In this document: piece by piece, positions 23,175 through 33,007 of the stretch | Numbering within the stretch: position 1 is the first letter of the stretch | Layout: each line of letters begins with the position of its first letter | Assembly: GCA_000467715.1 (NCBI GenBank) | Contig: AJFK01001074.1 | Span: 79,651-143,650 of the forward strand | Length of the DNA: 64,000 nucleotides | Direction: 5' to 3' | Source of the DNA: Hysterium pulicare CBS 123377 | Taxonomy: Eukaryota > Ascomycota > Dothideomycetes > Hysteriales > Hysteriaceae | Program-made: the position numbers and the translations under genes | The notes under the pieces: model-generated | The model's input: only the letters and a program-made list of their open reading frames with translations | Databases searched by the model: none | What the model was told of the DNA's origin: nothing

Positions 23175-23732
23175 TCAATACGCGTACTTCACAATCTTCC
23201 CATCTCTCCAACAATTGACTATGATTTCCTTCTTCCTCTCCTCCTCTTCTTCGTCACTGCTTTCCTCCCCTTCCTCGCCTTCCTCCTCCTCATCCCGTTC
23301 CTGCTCCCGCTGCCCCTCCCCCTCTCTCCCGCCCTCCTCCATCTTTCTCTCCCCCACAACTGGCACCACCACGCGCGGCTCAGGGGCTCGCTCAGCAGCT
23401 CGATCAGCCCCTCTCTTAATCCGCAACCCAGGAACCGGATCTTTCGAATCATTCTCAAAAATGATCGCCGATTTGCAATTCGGACATTTCATACGAAATA
23501 TCCAGATGGCGTACATCTTCTCCAAACTATCGATTTTCTCTCGTTGGGCCCCTATTTTTCGTCCTTTGGGCCACAGCTTCAAGCAGCGCCTCTGCTTGCA
23601 TCGGATGTTGTAGGGCAGAGGGAACCGTATGAACATAAACTGCGGCGGTTCGGTATCGGGGCGCGGGCGCAGTTGGCTTCTGCTTGCAGGGCGAGGGCGC
23701 ATGGAGTTACGGGTGGCTTGGGATTGAGACAT
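23175..23732 (-). CDS. Divergent YJU2/CWC16 (CCDC94/CCDC130)-family protein
   Basis: Single frame, 185 residues. Proteins of this family are spliceosome step factors with an N-terminal zinc module. The match is by pattern: FMFIRFPLPYNIRC..., then KGRKIGAQREK, a helix-like spacer, MKCPNCKSAIIFENDSKDP and GADRAAERAPEP correspond to the order PFSMRC / KGxxFNxxKE / CPRCxxxIxFxTDP / GAxR in Yju2 relatives. The second zinc pair is intact (CPNC) but the first is altered: C-x4-C (CKQRRC) instead of C-x2-C. The rest is an acidic Glu-rich, low-complexity tail. It is much shorter than standard family members, so it may be a paralogue with changed function, or decaying. No intron was needed. Confidence 0.6.
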   Translation of the reverse strand: MSQSQATRNSMRPRPASRSQLRPRPDTEPPQFMFIRFPLPYNIRCKQRRCLKLWPKGRKIGAQREKIDSLEKMYAIWIFRMKCPNCKSAIIFENDSKDPVPGLRIKRGADRAAERAPEPRVVVPVVGERKMEEGGREGEGQREQERDEEEEGEEGEESSDEEEEERKKEIIVNCWRDGKIVKYAY

Positions 23733-24491
23733 GTTGAAAAGGGATGATTTAGGTTCAGGGTGATGGTTTGTGCTTGTAAGGCTGAAGATTTGGTGGATTT
23801 GGAAGAAGTTTGATGGATTCTGGTGATTTTACTGCCAGTTCGGCCAGGGGAAAAGTCATATTTATATGGGAGAGAGGTGCTAGGAAAGCTAATCGTGTGA
23901 CTCAATGCAACGGTATACCGTGGGAGACCATATGATATTTTCCTGACTTTGATCCCTGGTACTCTGAATACTGACGAAATGTGGGAAATGTCGAAATTCG
24001 GCGGGACGGTCCGCGCTAGGACTCATCATGTATGGTACTGAAAACTTTCCTGGCCATATAGGTCTGAATGGATCTTATTCTATATGGTAATTCCACATAA
24101 TCGTAAGGACGGCAACTGGCTTTGATACCCTGTGCAGAGTCTAAATCGGCTATGCAGGCTGGTTAGAAAGACGGCGATAGGCGCAGACCCATTCTCTGAG
24201 ATCCCGGATGTATGGCGCCCGCATGATGGAGCTGGAAGTGGACATATGATGGACTTGACAATTGGAGTCCAGAGAATATGAATCACTAAGCGAACCTTGG
24301 AAGTGCATAATGTCATAAACATGCTCAATTGGCATTGCTATCTACCACAGTTAGGATATACATGCTGTTGAATGTGCTACTTAGCTTGAAAATCTCAGCC
24401 TTGACACGACAGCCATGCAAATATTAGTCTTGTGTGCCGTTTAAGTTCTTGCCCTAACGGCAACCATGGCTAGAGTGGGGACCTCTACCGT
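23733..24491. other. Intergenic, no supported gene
   Basis: 759 bp upstream of the YJU2-like gene and downstream of the bli-3 homologue. Nothing conserved is visible. Confidence 0.5.
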
Positions 24492-25166
24492 TTACTTCGA
24501 GCGCCATTGCGCCAATTCTTCCTCGCTCAGGTGCCTCAATTTGTTAACAGCCGGTGCCTCGCCGGTGGCGACACCCTTCGCTAACTCCACGAACGAGCCA
24601 ACCATTGTTTTGTTGGAAACCGCGTACTGAGCCGTGATCGCCTTGACTCGGATAACGCAGATTCTAGGGTCATCTGGGCCACCATCATGGGTACCGTCGC
24701 CAAGGTCGCCGATCCAAGCTTTCAAGGCGGGAGAGTAGTACTTCTTGACGACCGATCGGTCAGTCTCAATGGTAGCTTTGCCAGAAATGCTGGCCCATTC
24801 GCCGGAGTTGTTGAGGAAGCCAAGATTGATGTCAGAGTCTGATTCCAGGTCGTCGGTCTTGCCAGATTCGGTGTTGGCGTGGAAGAGGAGGTCGATGCCA
24901 TTTCCTTCCTGTAATTGCAAGATTGTTTAGCAAGAACATCGACAGTGCCTTCAGCTAATGAGAGGCTGTACCTTTGCAGCTAAAGCCATGCATCGTGAGA
25001 CCAGAAGCCCACTGCCCGCTATCCTAGTCGTCATCATACAGAACTTGGACTTTTCGACGAACGAAACTAGATCCTCGACCTTCTCCTTCAACGAGGCTGG
25101 ATCAAGGTTCTTTTGGGTGTATGGGTCGGCTGCCTTTCCGCCGGTGTCGGTGTTGCTGTAGGACAT
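24492..25166 (-). CDS. bli-3: BLI-3-like protein (pyridoxamine-phosphate-oxidase fold)
   Basis: Exons 25166-24972 and 24908-24492, 203 residues. It is homologous to Neurospora BLI-3, a blue-light-induced protein of the general-stress-protein-26 type with a split-barrel flavin-binding fold; the biochemical role is not known. Family blocks include MSYSNTDTGGKAADPYTQKN, KFCMMTTR..GLLVSRCMALAAK, IDLLFHANTESGKTDDL, NNSGEWASISGKA and YYSPALKAWIGDLGDG. The intron removes 63 nt between AAK and EGNG. The upstream region contains paired GATCG(A/T)CGGACC elements and a perfect TGACGTCA, listed separately, fitting light and stress regulation. There is no signal peptide. Confidence 0.93.
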
Positions 25167-25546
25167 TTTGAAGTGGCGAGCGCTCCAGGTAGTGAAAGGG
25201 GATTTTGTTTGTTTGAGCGGAGTTTAACTTGATTCTGATGGTAAGTTGTAATGTTAGCTATGAGATTGCGGTTGATGGTCCCTGAAGTTGCGGATAGTCG
25301 TGAAACAGAAAATGGTCGTAATGTATACATCGTCATTGGAAGTGAATTGTTGCATTTCAGCGTTTGCATGGGGACTGAATTAATGTGCAGGTTTGGAGTG
25401 CGGGTGCAAGTACGATGACTATAAGAGCTGACTTACCTTTTCGAATTCCTGTTCGAAAAGTAATTGAATAGTGGTAACAAGTTGGGACTTGATCGTTGTG
25501 GTGGAGCTCTTTCTTAAACCCCTCGAGTGTGCGCTCAACCCAATGG

Positions 25547-25554
25547 TGACGTCA
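25547..25554. promoter_or_regulatory. CRE palindrome TGACGTCA upstream of bli-3 homologue
   Basis: A perfect 8-bp CRE, about 380 bp before the bli-3 start and next to a CCAAT box (25540-25544). CRE sites bind bZIP factors of the Atf1/CREB type, which act in stress responses. Binding here is inferred. Confidence 0.5.
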
Positions 25555-25587
25555 AACTGGCTCCATTCAAAAATGCCCCACGAGACC

Positions 25588-25653
25588 GATCGTCGGACCC
25601 CCACAGCCACCTGCCAGGCTGCATCTACGAGTGCATTTCGTGATCGACGGACC
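25588..25653 (-). promoter_or_regulatory. Paired GATCG(A/T)CGGACC elements, candidate light-response sites
   Basis: The 12-mers GATCGTCGGACC (25588-25599) and GATCGACGGACC (25642-25653) differ by one base and are 54 bp apart, about 420-490 bp upstream of the bli-3 homologue. GATCGA is the core known for the Neurospora White Collar complex. Function is inferred from sequence and gene identity. Confidence 0.45.
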
Positions 25654-26052
25654 TACTATTGTGATTCGTGCTCTTTTGGAGAGGGAATTCTGAGGCTAGA
25701 CGATTTGCCAAGTAGAGGAATGGGTGTTAATAATAACAGGGCTTTCAGTTATAACTCGGAATCGTGGGCTAGGCAGGAGTGGACAGTTTCACATTCACCA
25801 ATATGAATAAAATTATCACACACACTACAGATCGAAGAAGAAGAGGAAGTCAGTTGATACAAAGATGCAACATTCCGCTCGCTCAAGCTCAGATTCGAGT
25901 ATAATCAATCCGGTCTTTTCCCACGATCCATCAATGCATCCAATCCATAGTTATAGTAATGTTCTTTGAAATGCACATACTGAAAATCTTCGACCTTGCA
26001 CATTAAATCGTGTCAACCAGCTACCGCGACTCTACCAGGCAATATCACCAAT

Positions 26053-27834
26053 CTAAACCTCTATCTTCTCATTTTCCTTGTCTTCTATCGCAGCGTTCTT
26101 CAAGTCCTCGGCGGCGTCAGCTACACCATCCTTCTCTTGTTCTAACTCAGCCGTAGCGGAGACGGCTCCGCCATTGACTGCCTGGTTCTTTTGAGCAGGT
26201 TTGCGAGCTTCGTCTTTGCTTCCGTGATTGACTTCATTGCCTTCGGCGTCGAGGCGATCGATTTCCTTTTGAGCCTTGGCAATGTTCTATTCATCATTAG
26301 CAAAGTACAACTTGGTATAGACGGCTTGGTAGATGGAGCATACCTCCTTGGTCTTTCGATCTTGATCCTTTTTCCAGTGCTCAAGTTTTTCCTTGAGCTT
26401 ATCCACAACTCCTGGAACATCGGCTTGGCTCGAGGGGGCATCCACGCCAATTTTCGAGAGCTCCTCAATGACTCCAATGCTGAGATTGAACTTTCCTTCA
26501 GTGGCAGCGGGAGCAGGCGAGGCAGTGCTTCCCTTCTTGCCTTTCTTCCCTTTCTTTCCACCCGTGCCCATGAAATAGTTTTCCTCGTTGTCCTTCTTCA
26601 ATACTCGTGTACCTTTGATCCCCGAATCATCAACAGTTCGCTGTGCGGTTGCAGCAAATTTGCTGGGACCAGTTTCCTCCTTCGCGGCAACTGCAGAAGG
26701 GTCAAAGTATCTGATCAGACCTTCCGCAGTCAAGATTTCATCTTGATACGCGGGCGCACTGGCTTCTTCAAGTCGCTTGCCAGCAACTTCTTTCCGCTTG
26801 TTAGATTCCCACTCCTGGCGTTCCTGACGTTTGCGGTCCTGTCGAGCCTTGTACGCCTGATGTTCGTAGTCTGCGTATGCGCGTTTCTGCTGGTAGTAAG
26901 TATCTTTGAGCTGCTTCATAGCTGTGTATTTCTCCTGTTGCTCCGCCCGCGCCTTGTCCGTCTGATCCCTCAGTGCCTTCATGTTCTTGAATGCCTCATC
27001 TTGCTCGGCTTTCAACCCGTCCAGCTCCTTCTGTAGCGAAGTGTACTTCTCGCTGAGCGCCTTCTGTTCCGGATCATCTAGCGATTTCTTTTGCTCCGAG
27101 ATCTGTCCCTTAAGATCGTCAATAGCCTTCTGCTGTGAATCGAAACCAGAGAAATTCTTGCGCTGTTTGTTCAAGCTGCTGATCTCGGAGAGTGCCTTTT
27201 TCTCATCCACCAGTTTCATTGTGCCAGTGTCTACTTGTTTCTGGAGGCGATCAATTTCTCGGTCCACATCGTCAACGGACTTGAAGTTTACTCGACCCCG
27301 GGCAGTCTTGAGCTCATTCATTCGAGACTTCAGCTGTTCGTCAAGTTTTTTGATCTTCTCATGAACTGTGTTGCGGGATGTCTTGTTGCCTTGCTGTTGC
27401 TGCCTGATTGAATTTAGCTCGGTCTTCAATTCTTGTTGTCGCTTTGCGTTGGGCGAATCCTTGTTGTTTGGTCGAGCTAAATCGAACTTGGCTTTGACGG
27501 CATTCTGCATAGAAATACGGGTCAGCATAATCTGACTTGCTAGTCCCGCAGTAAACCGCTTAGGCATCCGGAAAGTGACAATTGTCGGGTGGTTGCATAT
27601 CAAATTACTCCGACCGCAGTAGGGACTTAAAATGACTAGGGCGCAAGAGGGAAACACTATATGAGCACATACAAATTTCTCCTGGTAAGTAGTGTGTTCC
27701 TTTTCGGCTTTTACCAAGTTCTTCTTGTATTCCTCTTCATCTGGTTTCTCGGGCTTCACGGACTGCTGTTTCGTTTTGGCTGAAGCATCGGAGGTAGCAA
27801 TAGCAGCCGCCGAAGGCGTGCTAACGTCGGCCAT
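26053..27834 (-). CDS. BFR1: Bfr1, mRNP-associated nuclear segregation protein
   Basis: Exons 27834-27673, 27504-26344 and 26286-26053, 518 residues. Yeast Bfr1 binds polysomes and mRNPs at the ER and affects secretion and ploidy. The sequence is almost all coiled coil (about residues 35-330) with NAVKAKFDLARPNNKDSP, SVDDVDREIDRLQKQVDTG, EISSLNKQRKNF and the linker SAPAYQDEILTAEGLIRYFD, all typical. A KKGKKGKKGS basic patch and a second short coiled coil follow, then an acidic tail. The first intron is 168 nt, divisible by three and without a stop, so retention would insert 56 residues; it was judged an intron because it has a GTATGT donor, a TGCAG acceptor, and interrupts the coiled coil with hydrophobic sequence. 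Confidence 0.93.
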
Positions 27835-28089
27835 GGTGTAGACAGTCTCTTCAGCGAAGAAGAGACAGTGCTGTGGGCAAAATGCGTTGCGGGTTGCAAT
27901 TGGCGTGTGATGGAGAACGAAGGTTGTTGGGGCAGATAAAGTTGGTGCGACGTCTCTCGAATTTCTCGAACTTTAACTGGAAGTTATTCCCGAGTGCAAG
28001 GGTGAAATCGCTTGTGTCTTGGCGGTCCCCGGATCCTCCACCTTCACGTGCCCTTATCAGTTTCCGCTCTGTCCCAACCTCAACCCTTC
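27835..28089. promoter_or_regulatory. Divergent promoter BFR1 / HEM4
   Basis: 255 bp shared upstream region. A CACGTG is at 28045-28050, 40 bp before the HEM4 ATG. Confidence 0.45.
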
Positions 28090-29016
28090 ATGGCTGATCT
28101 CGAGAACGTTCCGCTTCTGCTCCTAAAAACCAGATCAGTCCCTGCAGATGGCTATGAGGAGTATTTCTCCACTTTCGACGATGGCCGCTACAAGGCAGTT
28201 TTCGTTCCGGTTCTGGAGCACAGATTCAGAGAGGGTTCCCTCAAAGAAGTGCACGATTGCATATTAAATGACGGATTCAATGCGGAATCAAGACAGCCCC
28301 ATCCAAAGTACGGAGCCATCATATTCACGTCTCAGCGTGCTGTCGAAGCTTTTGCCAAGGTGATTGAAAATATTCGAAAAACGTACTCCAGCACCCTTGA
28401 CCAACTCCTCCCAGCAACGACGCCGTTGTATGCTGTCGGTCCCGCCACCGCTCGTGGACTTAGAGCTCTGAATCTTCGATGTCCTGTGCTAGGTGAGGAT
28501 TCCGGCAACGGCGAAGTCCTCGGAGCTTTTATCCTCGAACATTATAATGGTCTGTATGCCAAAGCTGCTAAACCGCCTATATTGTTTCTCGTGGGTGAGC
28601 AAAGAAGAGATATTATACCGAGAATTTTAGAATCGGAAGAACTGCCGTCTAACAGAAGATCGAAAGTGGACGAGATGGTGATCTATGAGACCGGGGAAAT
28701 GCAGTCGTTCAAGTCTGAATTTTCCTTGATCTGGAAGAAAAACGCAGAGCACCAATTGAAGAGGCAATGGGTTGTTGTATTTTCTCCAACGGGATGCAAG
28801 GCCATGCTAGAAAGCCTAGGACTGCTGGACAGGGAGACAGGGAAATTCAACCCGAATACCAAAGCAGATGATGTCTTGGTTGCCACTATTGGGCCGACGA
28901 CTCGAAACTATCTGGAAACTGAGTTTGGCTTCTCGCCAGATGTCTGCGCGGACAAGCCAAATCCTGAAGGCGTTGGCAACGCGATCAGAGCTTGGACTTC
29001 TCGCACTCAAATGTAG
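28090..29016 (+). CDS. HEM4: Uroporphyrinogen-III synthase (heme biosynthesis)
   Basis: Single exon, 308 residues. The enzyme closes and inverts ring D of hydroxymethylbilane to give uroporphyrinogen III in the cytosol. The family is weakly conserved but recognisable by LLLLKTRSVPADGYEEYF, VPVLEHRF, YGAIIFTSQRAVEAF, LYAVGPATARGLRAL, LFLVGEQRRDIIPRIL, VDEMVIYETGE, WVVVFSPTGCKAMLESLG and VATIGPTTRNYLETEFGF, in the order of the two alternating HEM4 subdomains. The start is set at MADLENVP because upstream in-frame sequence (to 28012) is not conserved. There are no introns and no targeting peptide. Confidence 0.95.
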   Translation: MADLENVPLLLLKTRSVPADGYEEYFSTFDDGRYKAVFVPVLEHRFREGSLKEVHDCILNDGFNAESRQPHPKYGAIIFTSQRAVEAFAKVIENIRKTYSSTLDQLLPATTPLYAVGPATARGLRALNLRCPVLGEDSGNGEVLGAFILEHYNGLYAKAAKPPILFLVGEQRRDIIPRILESEELPSNRRSKVDEMVIYETGEMQSFKSEFSLIWKKNAEHQLKRQWVVVFSPTGCKAMLESLGLLDRETGKFNPNTKADDVLVATIGPTTRNYLETEFGFSPDVCADKPNPEGVGNAIRAWTSRTQM

Positions 29017-29532
29017 GGGGGGAGCTGATTGTGGAATTGATATACCATGTCATGGTGATAATATGTATAACAATGCTCACGAGCGAAGGTACCACAATTC
29101 TTGTACAGTAACTCATCAGTTGCAGGATTCTTACCTATATAGGCAAAAACGCCTAGTTCGGTATCTGACTTGGTGAGAAGCATGCCCGAAAGACGCATTT
29201 GAAAGTCCATATCTTTCGCCGGCGTGATCATAGCAGGCCCTCTAGCTCAAGAAGTATACTGTTAGGATCGAAAACTGAGGCTTGGTGGGCGTTCGTAAAT
29301 AAGGACGTGACTAGATTTCCGAATCGGGAGGAACTCAATGACGTCAGGCTTAAATAAGAATTCATCGCGTCGCGCTTGAGCTCCGGACCTTATCCCGATT
29401 GCAAGACAGCACGTCTACGTTTTCTAAGCTCCTTCTTGTTCAATCACTTCAATTCATTGCCAATTCCCCTAAGCAATCGCTTTTTACCACTCCGTTTGCT
29501 TGTTTGACACTCATCAAACCGTCAATTGAATA
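29017..29532. promoter_or_regulatory. Intergenic with perfect CRE (29339-29346)
   Basis: 516 bp upstream of the next gene. TGACGTCA at 29339-29346 lies about 190 bp before its start codon, followed by an AT-rich TTAAATAAG. Confidence 0.45.
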
Positions 29533-30915
29533 ATGGCAGGCACGCGTTCATCGGGGCGTCTTGCTACTAACGGCAGCCCGAAACAAGACGAAAAAGCATC
29601 CGCTGGTACCAAACGAAAGGCTCAGGATAACAATTCCTCTCCGCAATCCAAGCGAGGAAAGAAAAGTGCCCCGAAGAAACAAGCCACTCTCGAAGAGACA
29701 ATGTTCGACGAAAAGGAGGATGACGAGCGGAAAGACATTGAGATGAAGGAATCTGCTGCCAGTGACGAAGGTACCGACAAAGAGGCAATTAAGCCTGAGC
29801 GTGCTCCCCAGGAAACCTCCAAAAAAACCGCTAGCGAATCTGAGCACAAGAAGCAAGAGAGCGAGGAGACGTCTACAAAGGACGCTGAAGACGGTGCGTC
29901 AAAGTCCAACAACCAGAAAGATAATGGCACTGCAGCAAATGGTGCTGTGGAAGAATCCTCACAGCGGGGAAGGGATATGCCATCCAACATTCTGGAAAAG
30001 GGGATTATCTACTTTTTTATTCGCAACCGTGTTGGCATCGATGATGCGGAGAGTGTGTCAGATCTCGCGCGTACATTTTTCGTCCTCAGACCTCTACCAG
30101 CCGACGCAAAGTTGGGGGATGGAGCCATTCCAGATCTGAAAAACAACCGTCTGTTCGCCCTCCCTAAAAAGGTCCTCCCGAAGAGCCACAGCGATCGATT
30201 CATGGCCTTTGTGGAGAAGGCGAACGCCACTATTCAGGATTTGAAAGACAACTTTTTCCCAGGCTCTGAGTATGACACGAAAACCCTTGGTACCCGCCAC
30301 ACTGAGCCTGTAACAACTGTTGGGGAAGGTGTATATGCCATTACTAGGACTGAAGATCGGACAACTCATCTCGTCTACATGCTCACTATTCCTTCCGAGC
30401 TTGGTGAAGTGCAGAAGGAATTGGGACTGCGAGAACAGGGCAGTTTTATCACAAGCGTCAAAAACCCCGAAAGGCCTGGACCAGCGAGTGCCAGGTTGCC
30501 ACAGCCGCCGGAATACCCCAAGAAGTAAGCATATCCGCGAAGCATCTCAAAGATAAATCTCTAAGTATTCTAATCGTGATTATTAGAATCATCGAGGAGT
30601 TTCGCGGCCTTGCGTGGACCGAAGTCAAGCCAAACTATCTAGACTATGACAATGCTCAGATCCTCCTGATAGGTGAAGATATTGCGAAGGCTGTAGAGCC
30701 TACCTCCAAGGATCAAAAACATGACAAGGAGACACCGATGGAAGAACTGGAGAAGCTTGAGCATGAGGATGAACTTCGTGTTAGCCACCTTCACGGTAAA
30801 CGTAAGACAATAAGAGTATTTATGGACATGCTAACCATTCTTAGGCGACGATTCGATCTTCGACGATCTCAAGATCAGTAAGAAGGATTATCCTCAAGTC
30901 CCTACCACCTGGTAA
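29533..30915 (+). CDS. Conserved fungal nuclear-type protein, unknown function
   Basis: Exons 29533-30524, 30587-30795 and 30845-30915, 423 residues. The first ~155 residues are disordered, rich in Lys, Glu and Ser, with basic patches such as KRGKKSAPKK that look like nuclear-localisation signals and an internal acidic stretch. A conserved block follows: SNILEKGIIYFFIRNRVGID, ARTFFVLRPLPADA, NRLFALPKKVLPKSHSDRFMAFVEK and THLVYMLTIPSELGEVQKELG. It continues across the introns with FRGLAWTEVKPNYLDYDNAQ, an acidic helix, and DDSIFDDLKISKKDYP. Similar proteins are often labelled BTB-domain transcription factors in fungal annotation, but I see no BTB fold here. Function unknown; a chromatin or nuclear role is only inferred. 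Confidence 0.8.
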
Positions 30916-31553
30916 TAGCACATCGGACATCTATACTGCTCAACGCACATGTCTCGGACTGGTGTGGACCTGGTGGTGACCTCACTTTGCTTTCCATCTA
31001 CTAGCTTTCGGCAGGACCTAGTTGGAATTGAGAAATATCTAATGCAAATGAAGGAGTATTCAAGGAACATGCACAAGATTACGGCATGGGTGCTGCACAC
31101 ATGGACAGTTGGGACTTTCGGAAGCCATTCACAAGGTGATCTCGTGTCTTCCGGGTTATTGTAGGAGCTTGTGAACCGGTTCCATCAACCTTACGTACAA
31201 GTATTAACATCTGGTCTTTCTCAAAGATTTCGCTATCACTTTCAACGCTGGTGAATCTTTCTTGAACTATGTTACAATACTTCATCTATGTTTCACAGCT
31301 GGACATAAAACATATCTGAATTCCCTAACGTGAAACGCAAAGACATCCATCAGGACATAGTAATTCACGTGCTTTCTCTTCACTCCTTTTCACCTCACGT
31401 TTCTGCCTTTTACTTTCAGGCACTCACTATCCAACAAGTATTATACACTCCTCTCCAAGTGAGCTTTCATCTTTTTTACACCTCACTCTTCAGCTTAGTT
31501 CCCTTGAGTTCGATCAGCCTTTACTTTTACCTACACTGACAGAACTCAGCAGG
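30916..31553. other. Intergenic / promoter of the BTB gene
   Basis: 638 bp. The last 200 bp before the start are strongly pyrimidine-rich (CT tracts at 31370-31540), typical of a fungal core promoter and leader. A CACGTG occurs at 31366-31371. No gene is seen. Confidence 0.5.
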
Positions 31554-33007
31554 ATGTCCCCCAGTACTACAGTCAATGCCATTCCAGTTGAGGGAAACCT
31601 CACCGCTTGGTCTTTGCTGTCCGTGTCCATCAATGGGTTCTTCGCTTCGGGTAAACCTGAGGAGCTCAAGCTTGTTCTTGACAAACCCTCGTCCCAATTG
31701 GCTGTTGTCTATCAGCTAGACTCATCGTCCCTATCAATCGCAGAATACTCAGACGGTAATCCCGTCTATTTCCAAGCATCTTGGGCTGTTGCTGCAACAT
31801 ATACGTTGTTCAGTGGAAAAGTGGCCATCCTGCTCCCAAAATGTCAAGCTGACATCACCTTCGCCTCGTATGACATAGCGAAAGCCTTCTCCGGTATTCT
31901 TCAATCTGTCGTTGGTCCCGGTCTCCAGTTTCTCGAAGTCCCAATGTATATCCTCACTTCGAAACCTCGATGAGCATGGACTTAGAACTAATCCTTGCAG
32001 TAATCAGATCAACACTTTCAATTTCAAGTCCGTCAGCTCTCTCGCAGTGAACGCGGCGAATGGCACCAGTCCGAATGCGATTCCTCATGCAGACCCTCTC
32101 TTAGGCATGCTTAGCAGGTACCGTCCGCCTTCGGCTCCACACCATAGCTATTCTTACTGACATAATTTCAAGAGTTTGGCAAACCGGAGAATGGTCAGAT
32201 CTCACTGTCATAGCTGGCAACAAAGAGTTCAAGGTTCATCGAAGCGCGTGAGCAGCCACTAATCCTAGCCAGAATACAGGATCGCATTGACCACTGCCCA
32301 GGCTCTGCCCACGCTCCAGCTTCTTTCAAGCCGCCTGCAGTGGCAGGTTCCAAGTACGTATGATTGTTCATTATCCACAGACTGCTTCTAACGCCCCTCA
32401 GGAGGCATTCACTGGCCGGATTCACCTCGAAGAAGATGAGGAAGTCGTCGAGGCTCTGTTAGGTCACCTCTATGGCGTCCACACGGCTATTGGGTCCCTT
32501 TTCAACAGCTTCGCACTGAGTACTGAGGCTGAGAAGCATTATGTGCTTCATTTGCTTACCAAATTGGCTATTGCTGCAGATAAGGTAAGCTCTTTCCCTG
32601 GGATCTGGAATGCAGAGCTAATACTAGAGCAGTATGATATCCAAGACCTAAAGAAGCTTGCGGTATCAGCTTTCTGCGACCGTCTCCCCTTCGCCCACGA
32701 CCCTTTGACGATCGTTAATCTAGCCGAAATTGCCTACCACTGCTGCCCAGAGGATGACGGTGGGCTGAAAGCTGCAATTTCCGATCAGGTGCAAGCTAGT
32801 CTGCCCAAAGTGATGAGAGATGTCGATGCTAGAGCTGCGCTTATGGAGAATCCTGGTTTGGTAGAGGTGTTGCTTTTGGGTCTTGCGGAAAAAGTCCAGA
32901 AGGAAAATGGCACCTCCGGGCTTAGTACGCCTGGCTCTACTCCACCCACCACCCCAGAGCGCTCTCGCAGGAGCCTCCGAATTACGCTCCGCAATGTGGG
33001 TTCCTAG
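31554..33007 (+). CDS. BTB/POZ domain protein with unknown N-terminal region
   Basis: Exons 31554-31945, 32001-32117, 32173-32247, 32302-32353, 32402-32584 and 32633-33007; 397 residues with all phases closed. BTB domains dimerise and often recruit Cullin-3. The BTB region begins near residue 172: VWQTGEWSDLTVIAGNKEF, KVHRSALCPRSSFFQAAC, GRFQEAFTGRIHLEEDEEVVEALLGHLY and LAIAADKYDIQDLKKLA. The first ~150 residues form a separate region with no family I recognise, beta-like in composition and without membrane segments. The C-terminus is a Ser/Thr/Pro-rich stretch followed by RSRRSLRITLRNVGS. The last intron (32585-32632, 48 nt) has no stop and keeps the frame if retained. Confidence 0.82.

Noticed and set aside
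23133-23747. 204-codon plus-strand frame over the YJU2-like gene
   Set aside because: Leu/Phe/Ser-rich antisense of the Glu-rich tail; the minus frame has the family motifs.
26191-27036. 281-codon plus-strand frame
   Set aside because: Antisense of the BFR1 coiled coil; hydrophobic composition is the mirror of Lys/Glu codons.
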